In this document: piece by piece, positions 33,110-42,900 of the stretch
Layout: every line of letters starts with the position of its first letter
How positions within the stretch are numbered: the stretch's first letter is position 1
Source: Thalassolituus sp. UBA674
Lineage (GTDB): Bacteria; Pseudomonadota; Gammaproteobacteria; Pseudomonadales; Oceanobacteraceae
DNA: 50,092 nucleotides
Assembly: GCA_002298335.1 (NCBI GenBank)
Contig: DBNK01000021.1
Span: 1 to 50,092, forward strand
Direction: 5' to 3'
Notes under the pieces: generated by a model
Seen by the model: only the letters and a program-made list of their open reading frames with translations
Told to the model about the DNA's origin: nothing
Database searches by the model: none
Program-made: the position numbers and the translations under genes

Positions 33110-33760
33110 TTACGCCGCTCCATCCCAATGCAGAAAATTCTTCAGTAACGCCAGGCCGGCGTTGTGGCTTTTTTCCGGGTGAAACTGCACCGCAAAGACA
33201 TTGTCTTCACCCACGGCGGCCGCGAAGTCGACGCCATAATGACCAAGGCCTTTCACGTGATTCGGGTTCTCCGCCTGCACATAATAGGAGTGCACAAAGT
33301 AAAAGCGGCTCTGGTCCGGAATACCTTTCCACAGCGGGTGGCCCAGCTGGCCAACGGTATTCCAGCCCATGTGCGGCACTTTTAAGCGCTCGCCGTTTTC
33401 TTCCAGATCGTTGCCGAAAAACTTCACCTGACCGGGAAACAGGCCCATGCAATCGACACCGCCGTTTTCTTCACTGCGGTCCATCATGGCCTGCATACCG
33501 ATACAGATACCCAGTAACGGCTTGGTGCGCATGACTTCACGCACCACTTCGTCCACTTCCTGACGGATGATCTCCGCCATACAGTCACGGATAGCACCGA
33601 CGCCCGGCAGCACCACATGGTCAGCCTGACGGATGATGTGCGGATCACCGGTAACGATCACCTGAGTCTCAGGTGCCACGGCCTGCAGGGCACCGTGGGC
33701 GGAATGAAGGTTGCCCATGCCATAATCAATGACGGCACAGATTTTACTGCTGACGTTCAC
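33110..33760 (-). CDS. hisH: imidazole glycerol phosphate synthase, glutamine amidotransferase subunit
   Basis: A 216-residue class I glutaminase that supplies ammonia to HisF. It begins near MNVSSKICAVIDYGMGNLHSA, with the family DYGMGN motif. The nucleophile Cys is in LLGICIGMQAMMD and the catalytic His and Glu are in AVQFHPEKSHNAGL. It has the usual length (about 200-215). It lies 11 bp downstream of hisB on the minus strand and 128 bp upstream of hisA. Confidence 0.97.
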   Translation of the reverse strand: MNVSSKICAVIDYGMGNLHSAHGALQAVAPETQVIVTGDPHIIRQADHVVLPGVGAIRDCMAEIIRQEVDEVVREVMRTKPLLGICIGMQAMMDRSEENGGVDCMGLFPGQVKFFGNDLEENGERLKVPHMGWNTVGQLGHPLWKGIPDQSRFYFVHSYYVQAENPNHVKGLGHYGVDFAAAVGEDNVFAVQFHPEKSHNAGLALLKNFLHWDGAA

Positions 33761-33771
33761 GTATGTGCCTC

Positions 33772-34362
33772 TTACAGACTGCCTTTGGTGGACGGCATCA
33801 CACCGGCCATTCTCGGGTCCTGCTCAACCGCCATGCGCAGGGCACGGCCGAAGGCCTTGAAGATAGTCTCAGCCTGATGGTGGGCGTTGAAGCCTTTCAG
33901 GTTGTCGATGTGCAGCGTCACTTTGGCGTGATTTACGAAGCCCTGAAAGAACTCCCAGAACAACTGGGTATCGAACCTGCCAATACTGGCGCGGGTGAAA
34001 TCCACCTTCATGTCCAGACCCGGACGACCGGAAAAATCGATCACCACGCGTGACAACGCCTCGTCCAGCGGCACATAGGAGTGGCCGTAACGGACGATGC
34101 CTTTTTTATCACCAATGGCTTCAGCGAACGCCATGCCGAGGGTGATACCTATGTCTTCTGCACTGTGGTGATCATCAATGTGGTTATCGCCTTTGCAGGT
34201 GATGTCCAGGTCGATCAGGCCATGACGGGCAATCTGCTCCATCATGTGCTCCAGAAATGGCATGCCGGTATCAAAACTGGCTTTGCCCGTGCCATCCAGG
34301 TTGATGGCCACACGGATCTGAGTCTCCAGCGTGTTGCGCTCAACAGATGCGGTGCGGGTCAT
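33772..34362 (-). CDS. hisB: imidazoleglycerol-phosphate dehydratase
   Basis: A 196-residue enzyme of the single-domain type, not the bifunctional enterobacterial fusion. It begins MTRTASVERNTLETQIRVAI, then GTGKASFDTGMPFLEHM. The metal-binding HHSAEDIGI and the second motif HAKVTLHIDNL...NAHHQAETIFKA are intact. The frame stays open 161 codons upstream into the PanM-like gene, but homologues start at this ATG. It is the first gene of hisB-hisH-hisA-hisF and is divergent from the PanM-like gene. Confidence 0.97.
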   Translation of the reverse strand: MTRTASVERNTLETQIRVAINLDGTGKASFDTGMPFLEHMMEQIARHGLIDLDITCKGDNHIDDHHSAEDIGITLGMAFAEAIGDKKGIVRYGHSYVPLDEALSRVVIDFSGRPGLDMKVDFTRASIGRFDTQLFWEFFQGFVNHAKVTLHIDNLKGFNAHHQAETIFKAFGRALRMAVEQDPRMAGVMPSTKGSL

Positions 34363-34446
34363 GAAATAGCTCCGGGAAGTATCGCAAATTGAAAGGGAAA
34401 CTATTATAAAGCAAAGCCTCTGCGAAAGTATGCAAAGGAGCCCGTT

Positions 34447-34866
34447 GTGCCCGTAAAACTTGAACACCTGACAACCCCGGCTGACGCCGACTGGCTGGAT
34501 CTGGAAAAAATCATCGCTGAAACTGCGCCGACCGGCCTCAATCCCGGCTCCGCGGAACCGGGTGCGGACCTGCGTCAGTGGCTGAGTGATGACCGCTGGA
34601 TCATGGGTGCGCGCTTCAATGACCGCATCATCGGTGCAGTATTGGCTGAACGGCAGGGTTCGGTTGTGACGCTCAGTGCGGCCGGTGTCAGAAAGATCAC
34701 CCAGCGCCGGGGGGTCATGCACCAGCTGCTGCACTTTATTCAACGCTGGGCGGGCGAACAGAACCTGACCCTGCAGGTCAATCTGGATGACTGTGGCCTC
34801 CGTGCGCCCTTGTGCAACAGAGGTTTTTCCGGTGATGATGCTCACCTGCAGTTTCAGCCCGGCTGA
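34447..34866 (+). CDS. PanM/PanZ-like GNAT-fold protein
   Basis: A 139-residue protein with a GTG start; AAGGAG lies six bases upstream. The middle, DRWIMGARFNDRIIGAVLAERQG, then LSAAGVRKITQRRGVMHQLLHFIQRW, resembles PanM, the GNAT-fold, acetyl-CoA-dependent factor that promotes self-cleavage of aspartate decarboxylase PanD. The acetyl-CoA loop QRRGVM is close to the Q/R-x-x-G-x-G/A pattern but lacks the final small residue, as in non-catalytic members. Whether it acts on PanD here is not shown, because panD is not in the window. Divergent from hisB with an 84-bp gap. Fold likely; role tentative. Confidence 0.6.
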   Translation: MPVKLEHLTTPADADWLDLEKIIAETAPTGLNPGSAEPGADLRQWLSDDRWIMGARFNDRIIGAVLAERQGSVVTLSAAGVRKITQRRGVMHQLLHFIQRWAGEQNLTLQVNLDDCGLRAPLCNRGFSGDDAHLQFQPG

Positions 34867-34993
34867 CCGGCTTCACCTTACCGGCCCGGAACCTATTAAC
34901 TGAATGCCCGGTCAGAATTAATCACGCAGAATGAACACAGAAAGCAGCAAAAGCTTGATTGTTGCACCAATGGAACACAGCTTCAGAAAAGAT

Positions 34994-35008
34994 TCTCTGT
35001 AACAGAGA
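34994..35008. promoter_or_regulatory. 15-bp palindrome upstream of mlaC
   Basis: TCTCTGT-A-ACAGAGA is a perfect palindrome about 47 bp upstream of the mlaC start. It could be an operator. No regulator is recognised. The rest of the 188-bp gap shows nothing nameable. Confidence 0.35.
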
Positions 35009-35054
35009 GAGAAGTCTGAGCGATACTAATGAAAACGGATAAGGCTGAAACGCT

Positions 35055-35690
35055 ATGCGAACACTCACAACACTCACTGGCTATCTGACGGCTTTCTTGA
35101 TTCTGATGGCCAGCTCACTGGCTTCTGCATCTTCAGACCCGCGTGATGTGGTCACCCAGGCCACTGATGGCATTATCGCAGAGCTGGAAAAAACCAAACC
35201 AGCCCAGCGCACACCTGAAATGTTCCGCAACCTGGTGACCGAATACATTCTGCCCGCCATTGATCAGGAAAAGATCGCCATGGGAGCGCTCGGTAAATAC
35301 TGGCGTCAGGCCACACCGGGCGAGCGTAAGGAATTCATTGATGTATTCCGTGAACGGCAGCTGAATACCTACAGCGGTGCGTTCAAAGCCTATGACGGAC
35401 AGGACCTGACTTTCTCAAGCACGGTTTACAGCCCGGAAGGCGACCGCGCGATTGTTAAAGGCCAGTTCATGCAGTCAAACGGTCAGACCGTACCGGTGGA
35501 CTTCCGTCTGTACAAAAATGACGATGGTAACTGGCTGATCTACGACGCCATTATCGCGGGTCTGAGTATGGTAAAAACCTACCGCACCCAGCTGACCAGC
35601 CAACTGCAGAACAAGAGCATTCAGCAACTGCTGGCCGATCTGCGGACCGCTCCGATTGAAGACCCGGCCATGCCGACGGTTACCGACTGA
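35055..35690 (+). CDS. mlaC: MlaC-family periplasmic phospholipid-binding protein
   Basis: A 211-residue protein with a signal peptide (MRTLTTLTGYLTAFLILMAS, cleavage after ASA near 26). The mature part follows the family: DPRDVVTQATDGIIAELEK, EYILPAIDQEKIAMGALGKYWRQATPGERKEF, then FRERQLNTYSGAFKAYDGQ and DFRLYKNDDGNWLIYDAIIAGLSMVKTYRTQ. MlaC shuttles phospholipids between the MlaA-porin complex and the MlaFEDB transporter to keep outer-membrane asymmetry. No mlaABDEF genes are next to it, so it is an orphan copy; it may work with a complex encoded elsewhere or be a paralogue. Upstream of the GGDEF-EAL gene, with a hairpin between them. Confidence 0.93.
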   Translation: MRTLTTLTGYLTAFLILMASSLASASSDPRDVVTQATDGIIAELEKTKPAQRTPEMFRNLVTEYILPAIDQEKIAMGALGKYWRQATPGERKEFIDVFRERQLNTYSGAFKAYDGQDLTFSSTVYSPEGDRAIVKGQFMQSNGQTVPVDFRLYKNDDGNWLIYDAIIAGLSMVKTYRTQLTSQLQNKSIQQLLADLRTAPIEDPAMPTVTD

Positions 35691-35702
35691 TACTCCCTTC
35701 TC

Positions 35703-35726
35703 ATGGCACTGCCGTCGCAGTGCCAT
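35703..35726 (+). terminator. hairpin after mlaC
   Basis: ATGGCACTGC-CGTC-GCAGTGCCAT is a perfect 10-bp stem 12 bp after the mlaC stop codon. The following T content is low, so it may be a weak terminator or partial barrier. Confidence 0.55.
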
Positions 35727-35901
35727 GTCAGTTCCTACCTTTTATTTCAAAGGTTCGGATTCATGGTTTATGCTTAACAGTTACTAAGCAAGGCCATACG
35801 CCCTGGCCAGACAGTTTTCTTTGAATCGGGAGTCAGCCCGGAATGACAGGACAGAACTAAATCATGAGACTCAGTCCTGAGACAGGGAGCCGAAGTATTC
35901 C

Positions 35902-38313
35902 ATGATGTTTTTCCGCGCGCGCTCTCTGCGCCAGAAACTTATTCTGGTGTCTGTTCTGACAAGTGGCCTGACTCTGCTGCTGATGAGTGTTGCGCACATT
36001 TCCATGGAGATGGTGATCACCGCCAGCGATGAGAAGAAACGTCTGGGTATTCTTGCTCAGGTCGCGCTGGAGCAGGCCGCTAAGTCACCTGCCAAAACCA
36101 CTGAAGCCAAGTTCAACGACAGCCTGACCGTTCTCGGCACTGACCCGTCGATCATCCGCGCCTGTTTTTACGACGACAACCGCTCTCTGGTAAGCCTGTA
36201 CCAACGCAATCAGGAAACCGATCCGGCCTGCAAAGAGTTTCTGCCTGACCTTCATAACGCAGGTTTTTTTGATCTGAGCCTGATTTTCCCCGTTTATCTC
36301 GACGGAAAATCCGCCGGTTCGCTCTTCATAGAAGGCAGTTACCTGAACCAGAAGGAATATCTGCAGCGGTTTATTCTGTTTTCCGTCACCATCACCTTTT
36401 CGGCTCTGCTCATCTCTCTGCTGCTGGCTAACCGTTTCCGCAATATTGTGGCGCGGCCGATGAAAGACCTGAGTGAAACCCTGACGGAAATTGTCGGCAA
36501 CAAGAACTACTCCATCCGCGCGACCAAAGAAAGTAACGATGAGCTGGGTAAGCTGGTTGATCTGTTCAACAACCTGCTGGGCACCATCGAAGAAGAAAAC
36601 CACTCACTGAAAACCTCAGAAGAACGCTTCCGTAAACTCACCGCCCTGTCGCCGGTGGGTATCTTCCAGGTCGATCCGCAGCAACAGCTGCAGTACGTTA
36701 ACCAGCGCTGGCGCGACATTCACCGCCTGACCCGCGAAAGCCCGACCCTGCACGACTGGTTTGAAATGATTCATCCCGGCGACATGGTGATGGTACAGGA
36801 AGCCTGGAACCGCATGGTGTTCGAGCAGGAGAGTATCTCGCTCGACCTGCGTCTGGTGCGCCGTGACAACGCCAGCACCTGGATTCACCTGATGGCCGGT
36901 ACCCTGCACGATAAGGACGGTATTCTGCTGGGCTATTTAGGTGCCATCTCAGACATCTCTGAGCTGAAAGCGGCCCAGATCCAGATGGAAACCCTGGCCT
37001 TTTACGATCCGCTCACGGGTCTGGCCAACCGCCGCCTGTTCAAGAACAGGCTGGAGAAGTCGTTGAAGAACCTGTCGCGCAGTGATCACTCCATGGCGCT
37101 GATGTTCCTCGACATGGACCAGTTCAAACACATCAACGATACCCAGGGCCATGACGCCGGGGATATCCTGCTGAAAGAAGTCGTCAGCCGCATCAATACT
37201 GCGGTGCGCAACACCGACCTGGTATCGCGCATCGGCGGTGATGAGTTCACTATTCTGCTGTCGGATGTGAAGAACATTCAGGAAGTGAAGAGCGTGGCCG
37301 AGAACATCCTGCGCTCTGTATCACGGCCGATCCGGGTGAAAGGTCAGGAAATCTCTACCTCAGTGAGCATAGGCATCACCATGGCGCCGGGCGACTCCGA
37401 CGACATCAATACCCTGATGAAAAACGCCGACCTGGCCATGTATTCGGCCAAAGAATCCGGACGCAACAACTACCAGTTCTTCTCGGAAGATCTGAACCAC
37501 TCCATCCTGCAGGGGCTGGCTCTGGAAAAAGAACTGAAAGAAGCCATCCAGCGCAACCAGTTCACCCTGCTGTACCAGCCCAAGGTAAGCCTGTTTGATT
37601 ACCACCCGACCGGAGTAGAAACCCTGATCCGCTGGAATCACCCGGAAAAAGGCCTGCTGACGCCGAACGAATTTATCCCGGTGGCGGAAGAAACCGGTCA
37701 GATCATTGATATCGGCACCTGGGTGCTGGAACAGGCCTGTCGTCAGATTTCATCCATGATCCGCGAGAACATTCTGCCGCCGGAAGCCAAGATCGCCGTG
37801 AACCTGTCAGCCAAGCAGTTCAGCGATCCGAATCTGGTTACTCACATTGTGAACGTGCTGGAAGTAACCCGTATTCCGCCACACGCGCTGGAACTGGAGA
37901 TCACCGAAAGCACGCTGATGGACGACGTTGAAGCTGCCATCGACATCATGCGCGAACTGAAAAGCACCGGAGTCTCCATCGCCATTGATGACTTCGGCAC
38001 CGGTTACTCCTCGCTGTCTTACCTCAAGCGCCTGCCCATCGACGTACTCAAGGTCGACCGCTCGTTCGTGATGGACATTCCGGAAGACGAGAACGACATG
38101 GCCATTACCGCAGCCGTCATCGCTATGGCCCACAAGCTGGGACTCAAGGTCGTGGCAGAAGGCGTGGAGACACTGGAGCAGCTGCAGTTCCTGCGCCAGA
38201 ACAACTGTGATGAAGGTCAGGGCTTCCTGATCAGCCGTCCGCTGTCACTGGGGCAACTGCATCAGTTTCTGCTGGATAACGGACAGAAGGTCGGCAACAG
38301 CTTCGACCGCTGA
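35902..38313 (+). CDS. membrane GGDEF-EAL cyclic-di-GMP turnover protein with PAS domain
   Basis: An 803-residue protein. TM1 lies at about 12-34 and TM2 at about 156-176, with a CHASE8-like periplasmic sensor between. A HAMP-like segment (about 177-230) and a PAS domain (about 242-360, LSPVGIFQVDP onward) follow. The GGDEF domain has RIGGDEF with GGDEF at 445-449 and an intact inhibitory RxxD (R436-D439) five residues upstream. The EAL domain (about 550-795) has ETLIRW at 573-578 (EAL variant ETL) and DDFGTGYSSLSYLKRLPIDVLKVD. Both active sites appear intact, so it may make and degrade c-di-GMP; net activity cannot be told. It follows mlaC by about 210 bp and precedes mutY. Confidence 0.93.
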   Translation: MMFFRARSLRQKLILVSVLTSGLTLLLMSVAHISMEMVITASDEKKRLGILAQVALEQAAKSPAKTTEAKFNDSLTVLGTDPSIIRACFYDDNRSLVSLYQRNQETDPACKEFLPDLHNAGFFDLSLIFPVYLDGKSAGSLFIEGSYLNQKEYLQRFILFSVTITFSALLISLLLANRFRNIVARPMKDLSETLTEIVGNKNYSIRATKESNDELGKLVDLFNNLLGTIEEENHSLKTSEERFRKLTALSPVGIFQVDPQQQLQYVNQRWRDIHRLTRESPTLHDWFEMIHPGDMVMVQEAWNRMVFEQESISLDLRLVRRDNASTWIHLMAGTLHDKDGILLGYLGAISDISELKAAQIQMETLAFYDPLTGLANRRLFKNRLEKSLKNLSRSDHSMALMFLDMDQFKHINDTQGHDAGDILLKEVVSRINTAVRNTDLVSRIGGDEFTILLSDVKNIQEVKSVAENILRSVSRPIRVKGQEISTSVSIGITMAPGDSDDINTLMKNADLAMYSAKESGRNNYQFFSEDLNHSILQGLALEKELKEAIQRNQFTLLYQPKVSLFDYHPTGVETLIRWNHPEKGLLTPNEFIPVAEETGQIIDIGTWVLEQACRQISSMIRENILPPEAKIAVNLSAKQFSDPNLVTHIVNVLEVTRIPPHALELEITESTLMDDVEAAIDIMRELKSTGVSIAIDDFGTGYSSLSYLKRLPIDVLKVDRSFVMDIPEDENDMAITAAVIAMAHKLGLKVVAEGVETLEQLQFLRQNNCDEGQGFLISRPLSLGQLHQFLLDNGQKVGNSFDR

Positions 38314-38359
38314 GCACCTTCGGGCATAATAGCGCCTGACTTTATCCGTTAGTTTTCTC

Positions 38360-39409
38360 ATGGCTCCGACTTTCAGCGACACCGTACTGGCCTGGTACGA
38401 ACAGCATGGCCGCAAGCACCTGCCCTGGCAGCAGAACATCACGCCTTACCGCGTCTGGGTCTCTGAAATCATGCTGCAGCAGACCCAGGTCACGACCGTC
38501 ATCCCCTATTTTGAGCGCTTCATGCAACGCTTCCCGGATGTGCAGTCTCTGGCCGGAGCCGCTCAGGACGACGTCCTGCACCTCTGGACAGGCCTCGGCT
38601 ACTACGCCCGCGGACGCAACCTGCACCAATGCGCGCAAACCGTTGCTGAGCAATATGACGGCGAGTTTCCGTGCTCGGTTGAGCTGTTGAGCGAACTGCC
38701 GGGCATCGGCCGTTCAACCGCAGGCGCCATCGCCAGCATCAGCATGGGCATTCAGGCGCCAATACTGGATGGCAACGTCAAACGGGTACTCACCCGCTTC
38801 TTTGCTATAGAAGGCTGGCCTGGCATCACCAGCGTACAGAACACCCTGTGGGAGAAGGCCACAGAGCTGACCCCCGCACACTCCACCCGTCAGTACACCC
38901 AGGCCATCATGGATCTGGGCGCGACCCTCTGCACCCGCTCAAAACCGGCCTGTGGCCTGTGTCCGCTGGCACCGCAGTGTGCAGCACACGCACAAGGAAA
39001 GGAGAAAGACTTTCCTTACAGCAAGCCAAAGAAAGACAAGCCGGTGAAAGAGACCGTCATGCTGATTGTGCAGAACCCGGACGGTGAGTTCCTGTTGCGC
39101 CAGCGTCCCCAGAGCGGCATCTGGGGCGGCTTGTGGAGCTTCCCTGAAGTGGAAAGTGAATCAGAAGTCGCCACCTGGCTGATCACCCACGGCATCACTG
39201 AAGCAGACACTGAATCACTGGATGGCTTCCGCCACACCTTCAGTCACTACCATCTGGAAATCACACCGGTACTCATCCGCCCGCAACAGCCAGTCACGGC
39301 CGTGGGGGAAGTGGCAGAACATTGGTACAATCCACAGCAACCCGCAGAAATTGGCCTTGCCGCACCGGTCAAAAAACTGCTGCAGACCCTGACAGGGCTG
39401 CAGGACTGA
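38360..39409 (+). CDS. mutY: adenine DNA glycosylase
   Basis: A 349-residue base-excision repair enzyme that removes A mispaired with 8-oxoG. The N-terminal part has the catalytic Glu in VSEIMLQQTQV, the helix-hairpin-helix ELPGIGRSTAGAIAS and the catalytic Asp in LDGNVKRVL. The Fe-S cluster cysteines are C-x6-C-x2-C-x5-C in CTRSKPACGLCPLAPQC. The C-terminal MutT-like 8-oxoG recognition domain (about 225-345) contains LLRQRPQSGIWGGLWSFPEVE. It has the normal length (E. coli 350). It is followed by yggX after 14 bases, the usual gammaproteobacterial order. Confidence 0.98.
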   Translation: MAPTFSDTVLAWYEQHGRKHLPWQQNITPYRVWVSEIMLQQTQVTTVIPYFERFMQRFPDVQSLAGAAQDDVLHLWTGLGYYARGRNLHQCAQTVAEQYDGEFPCSVELLSELPGIGRSTAGAIASISMGIQAPILDGNVKRVLTRFFAIEGWPGITSVQNTLWEKATELTPAHSTRQYTQAIMDLGATLCTRSKPACGLCPLAPQCAAHAQGKEKDFPYSKPKKDKPVKETVMLIVQNPDGEFLLRQRPQSGIWGGLWSFPEVESESEVATWLITHGITEADTESLDGFRHTFSHYHLEITPVLIRPQQPVTAVGEVAEHWYNPQQPAEIGLAAPVKKLLQTLTGLQD

Positions 39410-39423
39410 ACACAGAGACGACT

Positions 39424-39702
39424 ATGACCCGTACCGTACACTGCCGCCGCTATGGCAAAGAACTGGAAGGACTGGCCCAGCCCCCCTTCCCCGGCCCGGC
39501 CGGAGAAGCCATCTACAACGAGGTTTCCAAGCAGGCCTGGGAAGAGTGGACCGCCCACCAGACCCGCCTGATCAACGAGAAACACCTCAACATGATGTCG
39601 CCGGATGACCGCAAATACATCACCGCGCAGCGTGAAAACTTCTTAAGTGGTGAAAATTTCGACAAAGCGGAAGGCTATGTTCCTGAAAACAAAGAAAAAT
39701 AA
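39424..39702 (+). CDS. yggX: iron-trafficking/Fe-S protection protein YggX
   Basis: A 92-residue protein starting MTRTVHCRRYGKELEGLAQP, with the conserved Cys7. It contains the IYNEVSKQAWEEWTAHQTRLINEKHLNMMSP core and ends EGYVPENKEK, matching the family throughout. YggX helps protect Fe-S clusters from oxidative damage and is thought to take part in iron trafficking. It forms an operon with mutY, a Fe-S enzyme, which makes functional sense. The start at 39424 is supported by homologues, not the longer upstream frame. Confidence 0.97.
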   Translation: MTRTVHCRRYGKELEGLAQPPFPGPAGEAIYNEVSKQAWEEWTAHQTRLINEKHLNMMSPDDRKYITAQRENFLSGENFDKAEGYVPENKEK

Positions 39703-39712
39703 CAGCAACCTG

Positions 39713-39741
39713 TTGACAGCCGAAAAGCTTGAGGTTTTAAT
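39713..39741 (+). promoter_or_regulatory. promoter of tRNA-Phe
   Basis: TTGACA (39713-39718, perfect -35), a 17-bp spacer, and TTTAAT (39736-39741). It lies 35 bp before the tRNA. Confidence 0.7.
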
Positions 39742-39776
39742 ACGCGCCTCCTGACGGATACGACGTATCCTGAAGC

Positions 39777-39852
39777 GCCCAGATAGCTCAGTCGGTAGAG
39801 CAGGGGATTGAAAATCCCCGTGTCGGTGGTTCGATTCCGCCTCTGGGCACCA
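39777..39852 (+). tRNA. pheT-tRNA: tRNA-Phe (GAA)
   Basis: A 76-base tRNA. The acceptor arms GCCCAGA and TCTGGGC pair, the D-arm region is AGCTCAG...GAGC, the anticodon stem-loop GGGGATTGAAAATCCCC carries GAA, and the T-loop is GGTTCGATTCC. CCA is encoded. It lies between yggX and the defence genes. Confidence 0.97.
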
Positions 39853-39860
39853 CGAATCTG

Positions 39861-39892
39861 AAAGGCCCGTTCAGCAATGAACGGGCCTTTTT
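39861..39892 (+). terminator. terminator after tRNA-Phe
   Basis: GGCCCGTTCA-GCAA-TGAACGGGCC, a perfect 10-bp stem, followed by TTTTT. It lies 9 bases after the tRNA. Confidence 0.92.
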
Positions 39893-39973
39893 CATTTGAG
39901 TCCGTGAATAGCGTCATCGAACCAGGGTTCGATTCATCACGGCTATAGATCAGAACGATCCTACCCTACCCCC

Positions 39974-42900
39974 TTAAATCTTCATGCGCTTTAAATGTAA
40001 ACGAGCAAGAATCTTTGAGAAAGGGATATGAGCCTCATCGATCATTTGCCCCAAATCTCCACCAGAGATGATCTCGACGCCGTAGTCTTTAGCAACTTTC
40101 CTCGTTTCGGGACCAAGTCGACTAGCGTTGGTAACAAACACAAGTTTACTCACTCGCTTATTCAATGCGTTCTCATACGCCACTCTTGCGCCATGAACTT
40201 CTTTTACGGCATTGTAACCAGAGTAAATCCCACCACTCGTATACTTACACTGCAACAGAGCAATACCCTCGTCTAACTCCAGAACCGCATCGGCGCCGTG
40301 ATCTGATCCAGAAGCAGTAAGCTCGACACTTTTTGGTCGCCAATGATGAGCAAATACTTCGGCGACTAACGCCTCAAACTGCTGCCAATCGATGTGTTTC
40401 AGGTCATCAGAAGTAATGATCTTCGCATCTCTGAACGTTGTTCGGGTAAACCCTTCTGGATCTGGCTTGACTTGCTCAGGTGTCACAACTGCATCTCTAA
40501 GCAGGGTCTTCTTACTCAATAGCTGATGCAGATTCTCATCAAATGAAACAAGTTCAGGGTGGCTTACAATCGGGATATATACATGCACATCTTTTGTCTG
40601 GCCAATCCGATAAACCCGGTCTGTTGCCTGAGCTTCCTTGGCGGGGTTCCAGTGACGCTCAAGATGAATGACATTATTAGCACCTACAACCGTCAAGCCA
40701 ACACCCGCAGCCACTGGCGACATAACGATAAGGTTGAAACCGGGCTTACTTTCAAAAGTTTCAATCAATGATTTCCGGGTCACACCACCACTGGTCTTTG
40801 CAACGCCCTTCACATCACCATTGATAATAGACAGCGGAGGCAGTCCAAACGCCCGGGCAAGAGCAACAGAAAGAAACACCTGAAGACGCTTATTCACGCA
40901 AAAGATAATCGCCTTTTCGTTTCTGCTCTGAATATCCTTCAATAAAGAAAGCAGGCTTCTGAACTTGCCAGACTCAGCCATAAGTTCATTCAAAGCCCGC
41001 CCTGCAGGAACCTCAAGACGCCCTCCGAGCAGTAAGCGGGGATGCAGTGAAATGTCGCGTAGTTGCTGCAAACCAGCCAAGGCCACATTCTGTTCAGACT
41101 CTGCCGTTACTTGCAACACTGAATCATAACTGTTCAGCTGTTCCCCTGACATAACAGAAGACAGGGGCTCCAGATATTCCCACTCCGAATTCCGAACACC
41201 TACATACAGATGCTTCTGTGGAAGCCCATCAAGATTATCTTCCTTCAAGCGACGCAACATGAGTGCACCCACGGTATCACGCAGTGTCCTGCCAACACGG
41301 GCCCGGATCTCTTCAACCTCGTCACCTGCTGCCCGTAGAATAGGCGTAACGTATCGTTCCCGAAATTCCTGATAGCTACCCAGAAACCCCGGACAGGCGG
41401 TATCCATGAGACACCAGAAATCAGCGAGGCTGTTTTCAACCGGCGTCCCTGTTGCAAGAAGCCTGAATTCGGCTTTCAAACCCTTCGCAGCACGGGTCTG
41501 CAGAGCATTAGGGTTCTTAGTATTCTGAGCCTCATCAAAAGCCACCACAGCCCAATCAATAGCACAGAGTGAAAACTGGTAATCTCTTAATGTCTGATAC
41601 GTCGTAATAACCAAACGTTTAGGCACATCAAGACGATCGGTGATAAAGCCATCCCCTACCTTTAATGAATAACGGATGGCAGCTTCTTCATCGTCAATTT
41701 TCTGGTTTCGTGTTTCTACGCCACTTACCCGGAATTTGTTCAGATCCGCATCGGACTGGAGGATAACAATGTCTTTGAAAGGAGACTTATGAAAGGTCTT
41801 CCCCACTTCGTCCTTCCAGTTCTGAAGCAGACTCAATGGGGCAACAATCAAGCAGGGCTTAACGGTTTTACCTTGTTCTTCCCACTCACGATACAGATGC
41901 TCGATTGCAGCCAATGACATAAAGGTCTTACCAAGCCCCATATCATCAGCTAGCAGACCACCGCCAAGTCCATCTTCCTGACTTGCTAACCCTAACAGCC
42001 ATCGCACACCGTATATCTGATGCAGATATGGCTTGCGCTGGTAATTGTCCCAACAAAGCTGTTCTTCTGGTACATAGACATCATGTAACTGACGTTCAAC
42101 GACTTCTGACGGGGTTTCAAGATCGTCATCATTCAGAGCGATATCAACGACGACTGGCGTCGTATCTTCCTCAGATTCGGGCAGATCACGGCTATCTTCA
42201 CCCTCATTACGATCGTCCTCTATATCGTTATTGGCAAAGCCGCGATTGCGAAGATCATTGATCGCAGAACGTACCTGTTCTTCATTAGATATATCTACAA
42301 CCTTGCCATTAAATTCAACTTCGTCAGCGCCGGTCGCTCTGGCTTCATGTACCACAGTTTCAAAGGCCTGAAGCTGCTCTTCATCTTCGATTGCTTCAAG
42401 AACCTTACTGACGGAATGAACATTAACTGCAGCAAACTGACGACCAAACCAATCAATACCCGACTCATCAGTCTCACCGAAATAAGCATGGCGGAAACGA
42501 GCAGCGCCTCTTACCCGCGCAGAAAAACCAAGTTCCAGATTGACCAAAGAACCATCAATAAAGGCCGTAGGGTTACGATAGAAATCTTCCAACTTGTCTT
42601 TGGTGACAACCCTGTTCCTGAGGATCTCCTGAATCCCCGCCATTTTCTTCTCGTCGATCAGGATAATCTCATCCTTCACACGCAGCGATGAGCTACCTTC
42701 ACGAAGCTGCCCAAGCACTCGCTGCATTTCTTCATGAGTAGCGTCCTGCCCCAGTTGTGGAGTCAGAATAAGGTTTCCATTTGCGTCCAATTCAGCTTCA
42801 ACCGAGACGGACTCCGGTGTATGAATTTTTAGTTTTTCAAAATGACCCAATTCTATATGTACACCGTTGTCCTGAGCGTGCTGGAAAGCTGCAACCACAA

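Noticed and set aside
34363..34845. Upstream extension of hisB
   Set aside because: Overlaps the PanM-like gene and is not part of the family; MTRTASVERNT is the standard start.
39675..39917. Minus-strand open frame across the tRNA-Phe gene
   Set aside because: It translates the antisense of a tRNA, a common false gene.
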